Shown: positions 42,849-51,232 of the stretch, piece after piece
Layout of the letters: each line of letters opens with the position of its first letter
Position numbering within the stretch: the stretch's first letter is position 1
Assembly (NCBI GenBank): GCA_051893555.1
Contig: JBJFHL010000018.1
Span: 1 to 64,000, forward strand
Origin: RGIG7179 sp051893555
GTDB lineage: Bacteria; Bacillota; Clostridia; Peptostreptococcales; Anaerovoracaceae
DNA: 64,000 nt
Direction: 5' to 3'
Notes under the pieces: model-generated
What the model saw: only the letters and a program-made list of their open reading frames with translations
Told to the model about the DNA's origin: nothing
Database searches by the model: none
Program-made: the position numbers and the translations under genes

Positions 42849-43409
42849 TTATTTCTCTGTGGACTTCAGATAGTCTGTCCGCCCCTGTTCATAAAGATTG
42901 TTTCCTTCGCTGTCGATGATGACCACGGCAGGCAGATCTTCCACTTCCAGACGGCGGATGGCTTCCGCACCCAGATCTTCATAAGCGATGACTTCGGCTT
43001 TTTTGATGCATTTGGCCAGCAGTGCACCGGCACCGCCGATGGCGCCGAAGTATACTGCACCATTCTTTTTCATGGATTCGATAACCTCCGGGGAACGCTT
43101 GCCCTTGCCGATCATGCCCTTGAGACCGATGTCCAGCAGCGCCGGTGCATAGGCATCCATCCGGTAGCTGGTGGTCGGACCGGCAGAGCCGATGACCTTA
43201 CCTGGCTGTGCCGGTGCAGGTCCTACATAGTAAATGATGGCATCCTTTACATCCAGCGGCAGTTCCTTACCCTGCTGCAGCAGTTCTACCAGACGTTTGT
43301 GCGCCGCATCGCGGCCGGTATAGATGACGCCACTGATGAGCACGTTATCTCCGCAGTGCAGATCTCTGGTCTTTTCCAGTGTGAGAGGTGTTGTGATTCT
43401 TTTTTCCAT
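42849..43409 (-). CDS. Class I fumarate hydratase/mesaconase-type, beta subunit
   Basis: A 186-residue C-terminal-type subunit of two-subunit Fe-S hydro-lyases (fumarase, L-tartrate dehydratase, mesaconase). Family stretches are GDNVLISGVIYTGRDAAHKR, YVGPAPA, GSAGPTTSYRMD and GMIGKGKRS. It acts together with the alpha subunit encoded just upstream. Fumarate/malate is the default substrate. The organism's methylaspartate pathway needs a mesaconate hydratase, and enzymes of this class are known to take mesaconate, so this is a candidate. Confidence 0.9.
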   Translation of the reverse strand: MEKRITTPLTLEKTRDLHCGDNVLISGVIYTGRDAAHKRLVELLQQGKELPLDVKDAIIYYVGPAPAQPGKVIGSAGPTTSYRMDAYAPALLDIGLKGMIGKGKRSPEVIESMKKNGAVYFGAIGGAGALLAKCIKKAEVIAYEDLGAEAIRRLEVEDLPAVVIIDSEGNNLYEQGRTDYLKSTEK

Positions 43410-43422
43410 GGGTGATACCTCC

Positions 43423-44262
43423 TTATAATACCGCGGATTTGTGGCGGGTTACATGACAGTTGATATTGACAGCGCAAGGCAGGCCTGCGATGTGGGTCGG
43501 CAGGGTCTCGATGTTCACGCCCAGTGCAGTGGTCTGGCCGCCGAAGCCCTGTGGTCCGATGCCCAGCGCGTTGATTTTTTCCAGCATTTCTTTTTCCAGA
43601 TCTGCGTAGAACGGATCCACATTTCTTTCGTTCAGCGGACGCATCAGCGCTTTCTTGGCCAGATAAGCGGCCTTATCGAAGGTTCCGCCGATACCGACGC
43701 CCACCACGATTGGAGGACATGGGTTCGGACCGGCATCTTCCACCACCTTCACAATGAAGTCCTTGACACCCTGCAGTCCGTCGGACGGCTTCAGCATCTT
43801 GATCTGACTCATGTTCTCACTGCCGAAGCCCTTCGGTGCCACGGTAACTTTCACCTGATCGCCGGGTACCAGGTCCAGATAGAGGACGGCCGGCGTATTG
43901 TCTCCTGTATTGACACGGTCGATGGGATCCTTCACGCAGGATTTCCTTAAATAGCCTTCGGTATAACCCTGACGCACACCTTCGTTGACAGCATCCTTCA
44001 GATCACCGTCAATGTGCACGTCCTGGCCGATTTCCAGAAAAACGCAGGCAAGGCCGGTATCCTGACAGATGGGAACATTGTCCGCATCGGCGATATGGTA
44101 ATTCTCTTCGATTTTGTCCAGAATGGTCTGGGCGATCGGGAACGGCTCGCAGCCGTGACAGGTTTCGATGGCTTCCTTCACGTCAGCCGGAAGGTGGCAG
44201 TTGGCCTCGATACAGAGGTCACGTACCGTTTTCGTAATGTCTGTTGCTTTGATTTCTCTCAT
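43423..44262 (-). CDS. Class I fumarate hydratase/mesaconase-type, alpha subunit
   Basis: A 279-residue subunit carrying the 4Fe-4S cluster of class I hydro-lyases. Cysteines that fit are C66 in VPICQDTGLACV, one in RKSCVKDPIDR and one in GPNPCPPIVVGVG. Other family stretches are TGDNTPAVLY, PKGFGSENMS and GIGPQGFGGQTTALG. It starts 18 bases after the P-loop gene and the beta subunit follows after 13 bases. Oxygen lability is expected from the cluster type. Confidence 0.9.
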   Translation of the reverse strand: MREIKATDITKTVRDLCIEANCHLPADVKEAIETCHGCEPFPIAQTILDKIEENYHIADADNVPICQDTGLACVFLEIGQDVHIDGDLKDAVNEGVRQGYTEGYLRKSCVKDPIDRVNTGDNTPAVLYLDLVPGDQVKVTVAPKGFGSENMSQIKMLKPSDGLQGVKDFIVKVVEDAGPNPCPPIVVGVGIGGTFDKAAYLAKKALMRPLNERNVDPFYADLEKEMLEKINALGIGPQGFGGQTTALGVNIETLPTHIAGLPCAVNINCHVTRHKSAVL

Positions 44263-44280
44263 TGATATATAGCCTCCAAA

Positions 44281-45216
44281 TTAAAATTCGATTCGGTTCA
44301 GGTCTCTGGTGCCGCGATCCCAGCTTGGGCCCACCAGCCCGATGATGATGTATTTTTCTTTCATTGGATCGTGGAAGACTTCCTTCAGCAGTCGGAAATT
44401 CTCGATCTCTCCGGTGGAACGAACATGAATCCGTGGTCCGGTGCATGGATGGATGGAAGTGCCGATGGAAACGTGGTCCTCATCATAGTAGGACACCGGG
44501 ATGTCCTGTTTGATCAGCTTCTGGACTTCTTCTTCCAGCGCCTTGATGTCAAAGTCCGGTTTTTCGTCAAATTCCAGGCAAAATCCATGTTTTACATCAC
44601 TGTGTCCGCACTGCTCCAGCAGTTCTTTCGGCAAGCAGTATTCCACCAGGTCTTCTGCGGTATGTGCCATCTTTCGGTAGGTAATGGAACGGTGTACGAT
44701 GGTTGCGATGTCCTCCGGAAGGGGGCCGAACATGGTGGGCCGGGTAATGATGACTTCCTCCCCGACACCGATGAGCAGCTGGGCGTTAACGTTCAGGAAC
44801 GGATAGAGCATTTCAAAGTGCTCCACGATGACGCGCCGGCCTTTTTTGATGGCAGTCTGTACCGCTTCTGCCAGCACATGCATCTGGGTGAAGGCAGATT
44901 CAAACCGCATATCCACATGATACGTGTGGGGTGCATAGAAGCCCTCATCCTCATCCACACTGAGAAGGGGCAGAGGACGTACATTGACGCCGCTGTCATC
45001 ATTACACAGTTCCAGTCCCGGAAACATGCCCTTTACCAGCATGCTTTTGCCGGAGCCTGCTTCGCCGATGATGCCGATGAGCAGGTCAAAGGGGCTCAGG
45101 TACTGCTGCGCGATATCCATACCCAGCCGCAGCATACGCACGTTGCCTCGCGGTGCGAAGAAGATGCTGTACAGATGGTTGGGATTGGTGATATATTCTG
45201 AAGAATGATGCTGCAT
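44281..45216 (-). CDS. P-loop protein of the hydratase operon (alanine-tRNA synthetase second additional domain-like)
   Basis: A 311-residue protein with a clear P-loop GEAGSGKS (51-58) after a stretch MLRLGMDIAQQYLSPFDLLIG. A further conserved-looking part is LELCNDDSGVNVRPLPLL. I recall proteins like this being labelled alanine-tRNA synthetase second additional domain-containing, but no synthetase catalytic or anticodon parts are present. It is the first gene of an operon with both hydratase subunits and a GntR regulator. Function unknown. A role in maturing or regulating the Fe-S hydratase is a guess from context. Confidence 0.65.
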   Translation of the reverse strand: MQHHSSEYITNPNHLYSIFFAPRGNVRMLRLGMDIAQQYLSPFDLLIGIIGEAGSGKSMLVKGMFPGLELCNDDSGVNVRPLPLLSVDEDEGFYAPHTYHVDMRFESAFTQMHVLAEAVQTAIKKGRRVIVEHFEMLYPFLNVNAQLLIGVGEEVIITRPTMFGPLPEDIATIVHRSITYRKMAHTAEDLVEYCLPKELLEQCGHSDVKHGFCLEFDEKPDFDIKALEEEVQKLIKQDIPVSYYDEDHVSIGTSIHPCTGPRIHVRSTGEIENFRLLKEVFHDPMKEKYIIIGLVGPSWDRGTRDLNRIEF

Positions 45217-45232
45217 GACAAACCTCCATGAT

Positions 45233-45254
45233 TCAAATTGTTCATCAAATTGTT
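45233..45254. promoter_or_regulatory. Tandem AACAATTTGA repeats, candidate GntR operator
   Basis: On the minus strand AACAATTTGA occurs twice with a 12-bp period between the promoter and the start of the P-loop gene. A repressor bound here would block the operon. Confidence 0.4.
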
Positions 45255-45272
45255 ATAGAACATTCTGCTCTT

Positions 45273-45301
45273 ATCATACGCCTTTCCGGTGTAAATTTCA
45301 A
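45273..45301 (-). promoter_or_regulatory. Promoter of the P-loop/hydratase/GntR operon
   Basis: On the minus strand TTGAAA (45296-45301), a 17-bp spacer and TATGAT (45273-45278). Confidence 0.7.
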
Positions 45302-45376
45302 GTAGAACCTTTTTTGCAGTAGGTATCTTTCTTCTGATTTTTAAGTGGGAAAAAATAGGAAAAAACATGATTTTTA

Positions 45377-45405
45377 TTGACTTAAAGTTCATAAGTGGGT
45401 AAAAT
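45377..45405 (+). promoter_or_regulatory. Promoter of the first 430-residue DUF4143 ATPase gene
   Basis: TTGACT (45377-45382), a 17-bp spacer and TAAAAT (45400-45405), 27 bases before the start codon. Confidence 0.65.
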
Positions 45406-45431
45406 ATCAGAAACAGAGAAGGAGGGAAAAC

Positions 45432-46724
45432 ATGCGGAGAAAAATAGAAATGCAGCTGCTTGCCTGGAAGGAACAGGGGACAGGACGAAAGCCATTAATC
45501 ATAAACGGTGCCAGACAGGTAGGGAAAACATATATTTTGCAGAAGTTCGGACAGAATGAGTTTAAGAACATGGTATACGTGAACCTTGAGACCAATTTGG
45601 CAGTAGCGTCATTTTTCGATGACAACATTTCGCCGGAAAAATTGATTCGCTATCTGGAAAGCATCGCAGGACAGCCAATTATTCCGGGGGAAACGCTGAT
45701 TGTCCTGGATGAAGTACAGTCCTGCGAAAGAGCACTGACAGCACTGAAATACTTTGCGGAGGAAACACCGGAATTCCATGTTGCTGCTGCGGGAAGCCTG
45801 CTTGGTGTAGCAATAAATAGAAACCGGTATTCTTTTCCGGTAGGAAAGGTGGAGACGCTGACTCTGTTGCCGTTTGATTTTGAAGAGTATCTGTGGGCAC
45901 AGGGAGAAATGAAACTGATCGAGGAAATCAGATTCTGTTATGAAACAATGCAGGCCATGCCTGCAGCACTGCATCAGAAGGCCATTGAGCGATATCGGGA
46001 ATATTTGATCGTCGGAGGAATGCCGGCAGCCATAAAAACATTTTTGGAAAGCGGAAGCTTCCTGAATGTACCGACAGTACAGAATGAACTGATGGATAAC
46101 TACATTGCGGATATGGCGAAATATGCCTCTACGGCAGAAAGTGTAAAGATCCGGGCCTGCTATCAGTCCATCCCGGCACAGCTGGCGAAAGAGAATAAGA
46201 AGTTTCAATATAAAGTTGTGCAGCGAGGAGGCAGTTCCACTCTCTTTGGTGCATCCATTGACTGGCTGATGCAGGCTGGTGTTGTGCTGAAATGTCAGAG
46301 AGTGCAGACTGCAATGCATCCAATTTCAGTTTATGCGGATTTATCCGCATTTAAGTTGTATATGGGCGATGTGGGTTTGCTCTCGATGAAATCCGGTATT
46401 TCTCAACAGACCATACTTACAGGGGAGAGCAACCGATTTATGGGAGCGGTCACAGAGAACTATGTGGCGCAGCAGCTTGTGGCTGGAGGACATCCTCTGT
46501 ATTATTGGGAAAGCGGAAATACAGCAGAACTTGACTTTCTCCTGCAAAAAGAGAACCAGATAATTGCTGTTGAAGTGAAAAAAGGGGAGAAGATCCGGTC
46601 ACGCAGCCTTTCTGTATTTTTGAAAGAATATACAACTGCACATGCAATCCGGCTGTCACTGAAAAATTTTGGAGAGGAAAACGGAATGAAAGCAGTGCCA
46701 TTGTATGCCACGTTTTGCATTTAA
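45432..46724 (+). CDS. AAA-type ATPase with DUF4143 domain (paralogue 1)
   Basis: A 430-residue protein. Walker A is NGARQVGKTY near residue 25-34, Walker B LIVLDEVQSCERALTALKYF near 95, then AAGSLLGVAI. The C-terminal DUF4143 domain ends in the nuclease-like AELDFLLQ...IIAVEVKKG. It is the same length as, and closely similar to, the gene at 48434-49726, for example in SCERALTALKYF and GKVETLTLLPFDFEEYLWA. The purine permease lies between the two copies. GGAGGGAAAAC precedes the start. Role unknown. Confidence 0.9.
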   Translation: MRRKIEMQLLAWKEQGTGRKPLIINGARQVGKTYILQKFGQNEFKNMVYVNLETNLAVASFFDDNISPEKLIRYLESIAGQPIIPGETLIVLDEVQSCERALTALKYFAEETPEFHVAAAGSLLGVAINRNRYSFPVGKVETLTLLPFDFEEYLWAQGEMKLIEEIRFCYETMQAMPAALHQKAIERYREYLIVGGMPAAIKTFLESGSFLNVPTVQNELMDNYIADMAKYASTAESVKIRACYQSIPAQLAKENKKFQYKVVQRGGSSTLFGASIDWLMQAGVVLKCQRVQTAMHPISVYADLSAFKLYMGDVGLLSMKSGISQQTILTGESNRFMGAVTENYVAQQLVAGGHPLYYWESGNTAELDFLLQKENQIIAVEVKKGEKIRSRSLSVFLKEYTTAHAIRLSLKNFGEENGMKAVPLYATFCI

Positions 46725-46747
46725 TGCAGTAAAATCATGAAATTCTG

Positions 46748-46776
46748 TTGAACTGTATGTGAAAAAGTGATATAGT
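46748..46776 (+). promoter_or_regulatory. Promoter of the purine permease gene
   Basis: TTGAAC (46748-46753), a 17-bp spacer and TATAGT (46771-46776). No purine riboswitch was found in the leader of about 65 bases. Confidence 0.65.
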
Positions 46777-46844
46777 TTTTATGTATTTTTATTTTTACGG
46801 TTTCTTAACGCAATTGTTAAAACAAAAGAAAGGGATGCATTGAA

Positions 46845-48251
46845 ATGGAAAACTTTTTCAAAATCAAAGAGCACGGCTCTACGGTGAAAACCGAGATTAT
46901 TGCCGGTCTGACCACCTTCTTTGCCATGGCCTACATCATTTTCGTCAATCCGAATCAGGTGACGGGCTTTACAGAAGGTCTGGGTGAGATCTGGAATGCG
47001 GTTTATGTCGCTTCTATCCTGGCGGCTACTATCGGTACCCTGCTCATGGCACTGTACGCGAAAATGCCGTTTGCACAGGCTTGCGGAATGGGACTGAACT
47101 CCTTCTTCTTCGTAAGCTTCATTCTGCCGCAGGTGATCTCCGGTGGAGATGCCGTACAGGGATATCAGGCAGGTCTGGTGATTATCCTGATTTCCGGTAT
47201 TATCTTCCTGGTATTATCTCTGACCGGTGCACGCCAGTACATCGCCAAAGCGATGCCGGAATGCCTGAAAAAAGCCATTCCAGCCGGTATCGGCCTGTTC
47301 ATCGCATTTATCGGATTCCAGAATGTAGGTATCATTCAGGACAATCCATATACATTGACCCAGTTCGTGGATATTCATGGTGCCATCAACGGCGAAGGCG
47401 GAATTGCCACCGTTCTTCCTGCTCTGCTGGCGCTGCTGGGATTCGTGATCATCGCCATTCTTTCCAAGAAAAGAGTATCCGGCGCTGTGATCATCGGAAT
47501 TATCATTACTACCGTTTTATACTATATCTGTACCGCCACAGTGCCGTCTTTCGACGTGACCCAGATCGGTCAGTCCTTCAAGGATTTCGCTGCTGTCGGT
47601 GTAGTAGGTGTGTTCAAGGGAAGCTCCTGGGCGCATGCGTTCAGTCCGGAATTCGTAGGCGGCGTATTCAGCGCCATCATGTATATCATCACATTCTGCC
47701 TGGTGGATATGTTTGATACCATCGGCACTCTGTATGGTACCGCTTCTCAGGCAGATCTGCTGGATGAAAAGGGTGATCCGCAGAATCTGGACAAGTGCAT
47801 GGCCTGCGATTCCATCGCAACGGTATCCGGTGCTGTTCTGGGTACTTCCACCTGTACGACCTTCGTAGAATCCGCTGCCGGTGTAGCAGCAGGCGGCAGA
47901 ACCGGCCTGACCTCTCTGGTCGTGGCAATCTGCTTCTTCATCAGCTTATTCCTCAGCCCGCTGGCCAGCATCGTGCCGGCATGTGCAACTGCACCTGCTC
48001 TGATCTATGTAGGCGTGTTGATGCTGGGCAATTTCAAGAAGGTTGACATGGAAGATATCGCTTCCGCAGTTCCTGCCTTCCTGACTCTGATCATGATGCC
48101 GCTGACTTACTCCATCGCCAACGGTATCGGTATCGGTTCCATCGCATACACGCTGATTGCCATTTTCACCGGCAAGTTCGAAAAGAAGGACATCATGGTT
48201 GCCGTAATCGGCGTTCTGTTCTGCCTGAAGTTTATCTTCATTACCATGTAA
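46845..48251 (+). CDS. NCS2-family purine permease (AzgA/PbuG type)
   Basis: A 468-residue membrane transporter with about twelve to fourteen helices. Signature parts are TEIIAGLTTFFAMAYIIFVN at the N-terminus, QACGMGLNSFF, the CLVDMFDTIGTLYG motif and GTSTCTTFVESAAGVAAGGR. This subfamily takes up adenine, guanine or hypoxanthine with protons. It is monocistronic, with its own promoter and a strong terminator at 48283-48327. A phosphoribosyltransferase lies nearby at 49872-50423, which would use such bases. Confidence 0.93.
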   Translation: MENFFKIKEHGSTVKTEIIAGLTTFFAMAYIIFVNPNQVTGFTEGLGEIWNAVYVASILAATIGTLLMALYAKMPFAQACGMGLNSFFFVSFILPQVISGGDAVQGYQAGLVIILISGIIFLVLSLTGARQYIAKAMPECLKKAIPAGIGLFIAFIGFQNVGIIQDNPYTLTQFVDIHGAINGEGGIATVLPALLALLGFVIIAILSKKRVSGAVIIGIIITTVLYYICTATVPSFDVTQIGQSFKDFAAVGVVGVFKGSSWAHAFSPEFVGGVFSAIMYIITFCLVDMFDTIGTLYGTASQADLLDEKGDPQNLDKCMACDSIATVSGAVLGTSTCTTFVESAAGVAAGGRTGLTSLVVAICFFISLFLSPLASIVPACATAPALIYVGVLMLGNFKKVDMEDIASAVPAFLTLIMMPLTYSIANGIGIGSIAYTLIAIFTGKFEKKDIMVAVIGVLFCLKFIFITM

Positions 48252-48282
48252 GTAATCCGGTTACCTGACCGGCGTACAAAAT

Positions 48283-48327
48283 AAAAGGGCCCATCACAAA
48301 AGAATTGACTGCGTGATGGGCCTTTTT
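48283..48327 (+). terminator. Terminator after the purine permease gene
   Basis: AAAAGGGCCCATCAC and GTGATGGGCCTTTTT form a long stem with a T-run. Confidence 0.88.
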
Positions 48328-48380
48328 GTGCGATTCAATACATTATTTCGTTATAAAAAATGTATAAAATAACATTAAAC

Positions 48381-48409
48381 TTGACATAATAATGGAATAA
48401 GGATAGAAT
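48381..48409 (+). promoter_or_regulatory. Promoter of the second 430-residue DUF4143 ATPase gene
   Basis: TTGACA (48381-48386), a 17-bp spacer and TAGAAT (48404-48409), 25 bases before the start codon. Confidence 0.7.
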
Positions 48410-48433
48410 GAGGATGGGAAAGGAGAGGACAGA

Positions 48434-49726
48434 ATGAAACGGAAGGTTATGGCGAAACTGCTGGAATGGAGAAAAAGCGGCTCTCACAGGATGCCGCTGC
48501 TTGTATATGGGGCAAGACAAGTGGGAAAAACTTATGTGATGAAAGAACTCGGCGCAGAGACATTCAAAAATACAGTGTATATCAACTTTGAAGAAGATCG
48601 GAAGATCGGAGATTACTTTCAGGAGGATATTTGTGCACAGCAGTTGATTCAGGTCCTGGAGACCTATTATAACACGACAATTGTACCGGACCAGACCCTG
48701 ATTATTTTTGATGAGATACAGTCTTGTGAGAGGGCATTGACAGCCCTGAAGTATTTTTCGGAGGAAGCGCCGGAATACCACATAATCGGTGCAGGGAGCC
48801 TTCTTGGTGTAGCATTAAAACGGAAAAACTATTCTTTTCCTGTGGGGAAGGTGCAGATGTTAAACATGTATCCTATGGACTTCGAGGAGTATCTCTGGGC
48901 GAAGGGAAAAGCCATGCTGGCAGATACGATACGATCTCATTTTCAGGAGGATACCGTTTTGACAGAAAATCTCCATAAAGAAGCGATGCAGGAGTACTGG
49001 AACTATTGTATTGTCGGCGGAATGCCGGCAGCAATCCTTGCAGAGCTGCATCAGAATATTCCCTTATCACAAAATGAAATTCGTCAGATGATTCTGGATT
49101 CCTATGTGGCAGATATGACGAAATACGCGTCTGCCGGTGAAGGCGTAAAAATATTTGCTGCATATGATTCTCTGCCCGCACAGCTTGCGAAAAATCAGAA
49201 AAAGTTCCAGTATAAGCTGATCCAGTCGGGGGCAAGAGCATCACAGTATGGAGATTCCATTGACTGGCTGGTCCGTGCGGGAATTGTGCAGAAATGCAGC
49301 AAATGCACGCAGGGGCTTATGCCTCCGTCAGCATACCAGGATCTGTCTTCATTTAAGCTGTATTATAGTGACTTGGGACTGTTATCCGCCAGAACCGGAT
49401 TTACTCTGCAAAATCTGCTTCGCCCAGAGAGCGATCTGTTTCGGGGCGTATATGCGGAAAATTACCTTGCCTGTACGCTGAAAGCCAACGGGTATGAACT
49501 TTTTTACTGGGAGTCCGATGGAACGGCAGAGGTGGATTTTCTGATTCTCCGCGAAGGGAAACTGATTCCGGTGGAAAGCAAGGCGGGTACTCATGTGAAG
49601 GCTAAAAGCCTGAGCGTTTACCGGGAAAAATATGCTCCGGAATATGCAATCCGGGTGTCGGGTAGAAATTTCGGAATGGTAGATGGTGTGAAATCTGTAC
49701 CGTTGTATGCGGCCTTTTGCATCTGA
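48434..49726 (+). CDS. AAA-type ATPase with DUF4143 domain (paralogue 2)
   Basis: A 430-residue protein with Walker A YGARQVGKTYVMKELG near residues 25-40, Walker B LIIFDEIQSCERALTALKYF near 95, and GAGSLLGVAL. The C-terminal part holds AEVDFLILREGKLIPVESKAG, again nuclease-like. It is very similar along its length to the gene at 45432-46724, so the two look like a duplication around the permease or separate captures of one family. GGAGAGGAC precedes the start. Role unknown. Confidence 0.9.
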   Translation: MKRKVMAKLLEWRKSGSHRMPLLVYGARQVGKTYVMKELGAETFKNTVYINFEEDRKIGDYFQEDICAQQLIQVLETYYNTTIVPDQTLIIFDEIQSCERALTALKYFSEEAPEYHIIGAGSLLGVALKRKNYSFPVGKVQMLNMYPMDFEEYLWAKGKAMLADTIRSHFQEDTVLTENLHKEAMQEYWNYCIVGGMPAAILAELHQNIPLSQNEIRQMILDSYVADMTKYASAGEGVKIFAAYDSLPAQLAKNQKKFQYKLIQSGARASQYGDSIDWLVRAGIVQKCSKCTQGLMPPSAYQDLSSFKLYYSDLGLLSARTGFTLQNLLRPESDLFRGVYAENYLACTLKANGYELFYWESDGTAEVDFLILREGKLIPVESKAGTHVKAKSLSVYREKYAPEYAIRVSGRNFGMVDGVKSVPLYAAFCI

Positions 49727-49735
49727 GATTCACCC

Positions 49736-49764
49736 TTGAAACCGGCGGCTTGAGAGAGTATAAT
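49736..49764 (+). promoter_or_regulatory. Promoter of the phosphoribosyltransferase gene
   Basis: TTGAAA (49736-49741), a 17-bp spacer and a perfect TATAAT (49759-49764). A leader of about 100 bases with a GGTA...TACC stem follows; I did not recognise a riboswitch class in it. Confidence 0.72.
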
Positions 49765-49871
49765 AATAAGGTACGGGGAGCGGAAACCCGGCATACCGAT
49801 TCGCCGGCAGAGAATAAAAACCAGGCGAACAGATTTTGGGAAGCGAGAAAGAACGCAGAAAGGATCGAAGT

Positions 49872-50423
49872 ATGTTTCACGAAATGACCATCGCGGGGCT
49901 GAAGAGACAGCTGCCCCTCTGTAAAGTAACAGATGATTTATACATCGGCGCCTTCATCATGTTTGGCGACGTGGAGATTACCGTGGCGTCGGCCCGGGAA
50001 CTGCTGAAAAAGGCACCGGAATTCGATATTATGATCACGGCAGAATCCAAGGGTATTCCTCTGGTGCATGAGATGGCCCGGCAGGCCGGTGTCAACGACT
50101 ACATCGTGGCCAGAAAGGGACCGAAGCTGTACATGACCAACATTATTTCCACGGATGTGGATTCCATTACCACCGATCATATTCAGACGCTGTGCATCGG
50201 ACAGCATGAGGCTGACATGATGCGCGGCCGCAGAGTGCTCATTGTGGATGATGTGATCAGCACAGGGGAATCTCTGAAATCCATTGAGACGCTGGTGAAC
50301 CAGGTCGGCGGAAACATCGTGGGCCGCATGGCTGTGCTGGCAGAAGGTGAGGCTGCTGACCGGGATGATATCATCTTCCTGGAGAAGCTTCCGGTATTCA
50401 ATCCGGACGGTTCGATAAAATAA
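49872..50423 (+). CDS. Adenine phosphoribosyltransferase-like protein
   Basis: A 183-residue type I phosphoribosyltransferase. The PRPP-binding motif is RVLIVDDVISTGES (121-134), with TAESKGIPLVHEMAR as the second signature, like APRT and XPRT. It would join a purine base (or a related ligand) to PRPP. The base cannot be fixed: the family includes salvage enzymes and PurR-type regulators, but no DNA-binding domain is present here. The start MFHEMTIAG follows AAAGGATCG; a longer frame to 49836 has no ribosome site. Confidence 0.83.
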   Translation: MFHEMTIAGLKRQLPLCKVTDDLYIGAFIMFGDVEITVASARELLKKAPEFDIMITAESKGIPLVHEMARQAGVNDYIVARKGPKLYMTNIISTDVDSITTDHIQTLCIGQHEADMMRGRRVLIVDDVISTGESLKSIETLVNQVGGNIVGRMAVLAEGEAADRDDIIFLEKLPVFNPDGSIK

Positions 50424-50447
50424 CATACGAAATCAGGAAAAGAGAAG

Positions 50448-50481
50448 CTCCGGCCACCGGTTTGGTGACTGGAGTTTTTTT
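50448..50481 (+). terminator. Terminator after the phosphoribosyltransferase gene
   Basis: CTCCGGCCACC and GGTGACTGGAG, followed by a run of T. Confidence 0.82.
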
Positions 50482-50498
50482 CGAAAAGGGGATTTGAA

Positions 50499-51176
50499 AT
50501 GGGTTTACTGAAAAAACTGTTCATGCTGGCCTTTCTGGTCATTCTGACCTGGGTGGGACTGATCTTTTACAGCGGCTGGCAGATGTATGAGGACGCGCTT
50601 GCGGCCTGTCCGCTGGAGGAAAAGGCGGCACGGATCAGCGCGCAGGAGCATTTCACCACGCTGGAGCAGCTGCCGGAAGTGTATCTGGACGCGGTTTTAG
50701 CGGTGGAAGACCGGAGTTTTTATGATCATCATGGATTTAACCTGCGGTCAACCGGACGGGCGATCATCCGGAATTTCCAGGAGAAGGAACTGGTGGAAGG
50801 GGGAAGTACCATTACCCAGCAGCTGGCGAAGATCTGGTATTTCGAACTGGATAAGAAATTTGACCGGAAGGTGGCGGAACTGCTGATGGCCTTCAACATT
50901 GAAAAACAGTATTCGAAAAAACAGATTCTGGAGTTTTATCTCAACTCCATCTATTTCGGATCAGGATATTACAATGTATATGACGCATCCGTGGGATATT
51001 TCGGAAAGATACCGGCAGACATGAATGATTATGAAGCGACACTCCTTGCAGGAATTCCCAATGCGCCGTCCGTCTACTCGCCGGATGTGAATCCGGACCT
51101 GGCAGAACAGCGCAGACAGCAGGTGATTCAGTGCATGGAACAATATGGATATATTGAAGAAGGGGCCATCCGGTAG
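50499..51176 (+). CDS. Monofunctional peptidoglycan glycosyltransferase (GT51)
   Basis: A 225-residue protein with one N-terminal membrane helix (about residues 6-24) and a GT51 domain. The catalytic glutamate lies in LAVEDRSFYDHHGFN near residue 70, followed by EGGSTITQQLAK, RKVAELLMAFNIEKQYSK and ILEFYLNSIYFG. It polymerises lipid II glycan chains outside the membrane. No transpeptidase domain is present. GAAAAGGGG-type sequence precedes the ATG and a terminator at 51162-51188 ends the gene. Confidence 0.92.
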   Translation: MGLLKKLFMLAFLVILTWVGLIFYSGWQMYEDALAACPLEEKAARISAQEHFTTLEQLPEVYLDAVLAVEDRSFYDHHGFNLRSTGRAIIRNFQEKELVEGGSTITQQLAKIWYFELDKKFDRKVAELLMAFNIEKQYSKKQILEFYLNSIYFGSGYYNVYDASVGYFGKIPADMNDYEATLLAGIPNAPSVYSPDVNPDLAEQRRQQVIQCMEQYGYIEEGAIR

Positions 51177-51188
51177 GAGGCCCCTTTT
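51162..51188 (+). terminator. Terminator after the glycosyltransferase gene
   Basis: GGGGCC and GGCCCC with TTTT; the stem overlaps the last codons. Confidence 0.72.
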
Positions 51189-51232
51189 GAACGAAGTTTG
51201 TGATTGCTGCAGCAGATTCGAGCTGTGCCGGT

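Noticed and set aside
46725..46844. Purine riboswitch upstream of the permease
   Set aside because: The 120-base gap holds a promoter but no purine-aptamer core or terminator hairpin.
45432..49726. Composite transposon formed by the two similar ATPase genes around the permease
   Set aside because: No transposase, terminal inverted repeats or target duplications were seen; the two genes are direct paralogues with separate promoters.
49765..49871. Riboswitch in the leader of the phosphoribosyltransferase gene
   Set aside because: There is a GGTA...TACC stem, but I could match it to no known class and saw no terminator or sequestered ribosome site.
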